Of a stretch of 64,000 nucleotides of DNA, positions 60,611 through 64,000 are shown piece by piece; the first letter of the stretch is position 1, and every line of letters starts with the position of its first letter. The notes under the pieces are model-generated. The model saw nothing but the letters and a program-made list of their open reading frames with translations. It made no database searches and was not told where the DNA came from. Source of the DNA: Vibrio sp. MEBiC08052 (lineage in GTDB: Bacteria; Pseudomonadota; Gammaproteobacteria; Enterobacterales; Vibrionaceae); NCBI RefSeq assembly GCF_001506075.1, contig NZ_KQ947475.1, positions 3,893,646-3,957,645 of the forward strand, read 5' to 3'. A program made the translations under genes and the position numbers.

Positions 60611-63449
60611 GTTGAATACTCTGGAACTGTTAAAGTCGGTTTTACCGATACGGATTTATCAGATGGAGCTGCGCTGGCTTGAGTCAGTTCAACTGCCTTT
60701 CTTTCATCAGTCGCCGGTCTCCGGCTTTTTGCGCACCCTGTTAAAACTGTCCGGCAAGAAGAGTGAGCATATTGCCATTCATACCCCGGAAAGTGGTGAG
60801 ACCAACTATCATCAGGGAGACAGCTATACTTTTTACATCATCCATTGCGGTGAAAATTTAACGCTGATGCAGGCGGTTTTTCTGCTATTTTCTCAGCTTC
60901 CCGCCTCGGCTTATCAGGCGCAGTGTAAAGGTCTGATGCAGGACAATATTGAACTCGTCGCCATCCGGGATGCATTGAGCGGACAGTTGCTTGCCGAACC
61001 CGCCGCCGCCGGGGTGATTGATTGGGCGTCACTGACGGAACAGATCGGCATGTGGCGGGAATTATCCCCCTATCAAGTCACCCTTGAGTTTATCAGTCCG
61101 ACCCGGCTTTTAGTGTCCAAAACGCAAACGCACACTGGTCATCACATCAAAAGCCGATTGTGTAAAACCAATCAGCAAATCAGTGCCGAATTGTTGTTCA
61201 GCCGGATATTCGACACGGTCGCAAGCGTGGCTCAGCAGTTGGATGCCTTTGACCGCAGACCGACCCGAACGGCACCGCCAGCGATAGAAATCACGGAGAA
61301 ACAATTATTCTGGGCAGATACTTTTTATCAGTCCGCCGATAAATTTGCCAAAGAGATGGGCGGGTTACTGGGTTTGGTGTCGGTTGCTCTGCCTCCTTTA
61401 ACGGATGATGAATGGTTGATCCTGATCCTGGGGCAATATCTTGGTATCGGTCAGAACCGCAGATTCGGCACGGGTCGCTATCGGCTGATGACTCAGGACG
61501 GTGAAACTATGATGCCGGCACTCAGCCGCAGCCGGACCTTGTTGCAACGGGTGATCAACTATTCGTCACTTGAGCACAGTTGGCAGCATGAATTTCATAA
61601 GCTCAATGATGAGCAGCAGGCGCTCGAACAACAGCGGAGTGATCTTCCTGAAATGTTACAACAAGTCCTGCATCACGATTACTGGCCAGCCCCTTTAACA
61701 CCGTGGCTGATGCAAGAGCAGGGACGTAAAGAACGGCTGATTCTGTTGGCTGAATTTAATGACAAAGTGCTCCATAAAACGATTAGTCTCTGGCTTGGCG
61801 CCAGTCTGGATCAACTCTACAGCAAAACCAGTTACGGCTATCGCAAAGGCTATTCCCGACTGTCCGCCAAAGATCGGATTATCAACCGGATCCGGGCCGG
61901 ATATGTCTATGCCGTCGATGCCGATATCCGGGATTTTTTCCCTTCCGTCGAACAGTCCCGCGTGTTAAACCGCCTGTCTGCGCTTTATGGTGCCGACCCG
62001 CTCTGGACACTGGTTGAACGTTTTCTGTCCGCCCCTATCCGCAGGCAGCATCTGCCGGCAGGGTATGAAGATTATGAAAGAACCGGGCTTGATTTGGGGA
62101 ATTCTCTCAGCCCGGTTCTGGCAAACCTGATGCTGGATCATCTTGATGCGGTGATGGAAAGTCTGGGATATGAGCTGATCCGATATGCGGATGACTTTCT
62201 GGTTCTGACCAAAAGCCGGGACAAAGCACAACAAGCGCTGCATATGATTGAGGAGATCCTGACGGCTCAGGGATTTGCGCTGAACCATGAGAAAACGCGG
62301 ATCAGACATTTTTCCGAAGGGATTCACTTTCTGGGCTATCTGTTTGTCAATGATCTGGTGATTGAAGCCAAAGAAGTCAATACAACCCAGATTTCAGCAC
62401 CGGCTGTAGGCCGCCAGAATCAGCCATCCCCGCCGCCTCTGAAAACCGAAAAAGAAGCAAAACAGCTTTTTTATCAGCAGATCAAAGGGCAAACCCTGTG
62501 TGTGGTTGGTGAGCATTGTGTACTCCACCTTGCAAAGCACCGGCTGGTGGTCAATCGGGAAGATGATGTGGTTGCGGATCTCCCTATCAGCCAGTTAGAT
62601 ACAGTCGTTTTGTTTGGTCATCATCAGATCACCACTCAGGCACTCACTGCCGCGATGGGGCAGGGAATCCATATCTACTTTTGCAGTCATAGCGGCAAAT
62701 ATGAAGGTGTTGCCTCTTTGCACGCCGGCAATCCTGAACTTTACCTCCAGCAAGTGGTGTATTTTAAAAATCAAACCACTCAGCTGCGTTTTGTTAAATC
62801 GCTGGTGACGGCAAAACTAAGAAGCCAGAAGGAAGTATTACGCCGACGGGATTTGTCATTTGATCCCATCGATAAGCTGCTGCAACAGCTCACTCATGCC
62901 AAAGCGATTGACGAATGTTTAGGGATTGAAGGTTATGCAGCAAAACAGTATTGGGGCCAACTGAAGTTGAATCTGGGTGAGGAATGGCACTTTACTCACC
63001 GGCAAAAAAGACGTGCGCAAGATCCGGTCAATTCGATGCTGTCTTACGGATATTCACTGCTTTACAGCCATGTTGACAGCCTGATCCGAACAGTGGGACT
63101 GTCTCCAGCCAATGGTGGCTATCATCAGGCCAGAGGCACGCATAGTGCACTGGCATCAGATTTGATGGAACCCTTTCGCTACATTGTTGACCGCAGTGTC
63201 TTTACGTTGATCAACACCGGGCAGATCAAACCGGCTGACTTTTATGAGAAGGGCGGTGTCTGTTGGTTAGATAAGGCAGCGAGAAAGAAATATACGGGTT
63301 ATCTGATGGATCAGTTGCAAAAACCACAGTTTACCGACCCGGACGGAGAGAAACGCTCCGTGCTGGATCAAATCGTTCAGCAGAACCATAATCTGCTGCA
63401 AGCGATTATCGGTGAAGCAGATGAATTTTATCCGTGGCAGCCCCGCTGA
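60603..63449 (+). CDS. cas6-RT-cas1: Cas6-reverse transcriptase-Cas1 fusion
   Basis: A 948-residue three-domain protein. The Cas6 part (~1-300) ends with the Gly-rich loop GIGQNRRFGTGRYRLM (from residue 281). The reverse transcriptase (~340-600) is of the group-II-intron-like type with GYRKGYS, DADIRDFF, GLDLGNSLSPVLANLML and the catalytic YADD (528-531). The Cas1 part (~620-948) has IEGYAAKQYW, RGTHSALASDLMEPFR, holding the Glu, His and Asp/Glu metal ligands. The fusion links crRNA processing with adaptation and permits spacer acquisition from RNA, as shown for the Vibrio vulnificus type III-D homologue. The ATG at 60603 overlaps the upstream stop. Confidence 0.95.
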   Translation: MNKLNTLELLKSVLPIRIYQMELRWLESVQLPFFHQSPVSGFLRTLLKLSGKKSEHIAIHTPESGETNYHQGDSYTFYIIHCGENLTLMQAVFLLFSQLPASAYQAQCKGLMQDNIELVAIRDALSGQLLAEPAAAGVIDWASLTEQIGMWRELSPYQVTLEFISPTRLLVSKTQTHTGHHIKSRLCKTNQQISAELLFSRIFDTVASVAQQLDAFDRRPTRTAPPAIEITEKQLFWADTFYQSADKFAKEMGGLLGLVSVALPPLTDDEWLILILGQYLGIGQNRRFGTGRYRLMTQDGETMMPALSRSRTLLQRVINYSSLEHSWQHEFHKLNDEQQALEQQRSDLPEMLQQVLHHDYWPAPLTPWLMQEQGRKERLILLAEFNDKVLHKTISLWLGASLDQLYSKTSYGYRKGYSRLSAKDRIINRIRAGYVYAVDADIRDFFPSVEQSRVLNRLSALYGADPLWTLVERFLSAPIRRQHLPAGYEDYERTGLDLGNSLSPVLANLMLDHLDAVMESLGYELIRYADDFLVLTKSRDKAQQALHMIEEILTAQGFALNHEKTRIRHFSEGIHFLGYLFVNDLVIEAKEVNTTQISAPAVGRQNQPSPPPLKTEKEAKQLFYQQIKGQTLCVVGEHCVLHLAKHRLVVNREDDVVADLPISQLDTVVLFGHHQITTQALTAAMGQGIHIYFCSHSGKYEGVASLHAGNPELYLQQVVYFKNQTTQLRFVKSLVTAKLRSQKEVLRRRDLSFDPIDKLLQQLTHAKAIDECLGIEGYAAKQYWGQLKLNLGEEWHFTHRQKRRAQDPVNSMLSYGYSLLYSHVDSLIRTVGLSPANGGYHQARGTHSALASDLMEPFRYIVDRSVFTLINTGQIKPADFYEKGGVCWLDKAARKKYTGYLMDQLQKPQFTDPDGEKRSVLDQIVQQNHNLLQAIIGEADEFYPWQPR

Positions 63450-63464
63450 TGAGGTGAAAACAGA

Positions 63465-63726
63465 ATGGCGTTAAAATATCTGGTCTGTTTTGATATTGAA
63501 GATGATAAAATCCGCCGGAGAATGGGCAATAAGTTGTTAGAGTTCGGAGAGCGGGTGCAGTATTCCGTATTTGAAATCAAATGCAGAACCGAGTCACAGC
63601 TCAACGGACTCAAGCGAGAGCTTGAAAAGCTGATGGAGGGGAGTGAAAATCCGGGTGACGCTGGCTCGCTCTGCCACACTCGATGGTCAGCCTGTCGGTG
63701 TATTTCCGTCAGCCACCATTGTTTAG
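63465..63726 (+). pseudogene. cas2: cas2, frameshifted by one base
   Basis: The first 61 codons encode a standard Cas2 start (YLVCFDIEDDKIRRRMGNKLLEFGERVQYSVFEI). After GSEN the frame runs into unrelated residues and goes on to 63770. In the +1 frame from 63649 the expected Cas2 ending appears: IRVTLARSATLDGQPVGVFPSATIV and a stop at 63726. Dropping one A from the AAAA run at 63646-63649 gives a normal Cas2 of ~86 residues. As written the protein would lose its last beta strand, which binds Cas1. A sequencing error, real mutation or programmed shift cannot be told apart. It follows the Cas1 fusion by 15 bases. Confidence 0.85.
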
Positions 63727-64000
63727 GTTATGGTCTACCGGTTACTGGCGGTGCTCACACGACAAAATGACAAATCAGCGCTTTTCCTTGAAGGTCAGTA
63801 TGTTATACTTAGTCAGGTTGTCGAGGTGCGCCAGTTCTTTAAAAACAAAGGGTTAATCCACGCAGAGCGGTTAATATGGATGGATTTAAGGTAAAATGAG
63901 TGTAATTTTGCTGTTTGTCACAGAGGTTCGCCGATCCGGGTTGATCAGCCCAGATTTTTCGGGCATTGTAGAAGGTGCTGTCGCAGACAGCGTTGCCGTT
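63727..64000 (+). other. probable CRISPR leader region
   Basis: No gene is visible in these last 274 bases. The segment holds TTCTTTAAAAACAAAGGG, an AT-rich leader-like stretch, near 63836, and the short palindrome CTGTC-GCA-GACAG near the edge. Position after cas1/cas2 suggests a leader with the array starting at or just beyond the window end. No repeat pair can be seen, so this is inference. Confidence 0.4.

Overview
The window looks like chromosome of a Vibrio or close relative (Gammaproteobacteria). This is inferred from gene content (GH3/GH16 beta-glucan enzymes, T6SS-style effector with tandem immunity genes, cus-type copper efflux, Cas6-RT-Cas1 type III CRISPR) and from mid-range base composition with AT-rich accessory patches. 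No rRNA or tRNA gene was seen, and the species cannot be fixed from the sequence alone.

Layout. (1) 1-4.2 kb: a fructose-family PTS operon: the end of a PRD-EIIB regulator, two near-duplicate EIIA genes, EIIB, EIIC, then an AlsE-type ketohexose-phosphate 3-epimerase and a terminator. (2) 4.3-17.0 kb: an accessory block bounded by two ~1.1-kb direct repeats, each carrying a nucleotidyltransferase-HEPN gene. Between them lie a LysM protein with a putative membrane-active C-terminus, three tandem small membrane proteins (likely immunity genes) and a complete type I restriction-modification system hsdMSR. (3) 17.0-19.4 kb: a hipA gene broken by one base, an XRE gene, three regularly spaced operator palindromes and an IS3-family remnant. 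(4) 19.4-25.2 kb: divergent GH3 beta-glucosidase and secreted GH16-CBM6 glucanase, then a Sel1-repeat protein. (5) 25.3-39.9 kb: a purine/ureide nitrogen-scavenging region: allantoinase PuuE, a GntR regulator with TGTATACA operators, an NCS1 transporter, a polar amino-acid-type ABC transporter behind a consensus sigma-54 promoter, an RpiR regulator, an SBF-like transporter, an amidase, and hpxW/hpxJ/hpxK-like enzymes. Together these could take allantoin through allantoate and ureidoglycine to glycine, oxalurate/oxamate and ammonia. (6) 40.0-42.6 kb: a SatD/DUF3307 pair behind three evenly spaced operator repeats, and a GNAT-like gene with a 54-residue basic peptide. (7) 42.7-49.8 kb: a leftward copper/silver efflux operon (small Cys/Met/His protein, CusC, CusB, CusA, cupredoxin) behind a MerR/CueR-type promoter with a 19-bp spacer.

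(8) 50.4-63.7 kb, the most notable part: one tightly overlapping rightward operon encoding a type III-D-like CRISPR-Cas system. It has an HD-less Cas10 with GGDD, a Cas7-Csx10 fusion, a double-Cas7 protein, a small unknown subunit, a large RAMP protein, a putative CARF-HEPN ancillary RNase, a Cas6-reverse transcriptase-Cas1 fusion and cas2. cas2 carries a one-base frameshift in this sequence. The bases after cas2 look like an array leader, but no repeat pair lies inside the window. Systems of this kind with RT-Cas1 are known to acquire spacers from RNA (characterised in Vibrio vulnificus). What is less usual here is the fused subunits, the hexanucleotide microsatellite inside cas10 and the frameshifted cas2.
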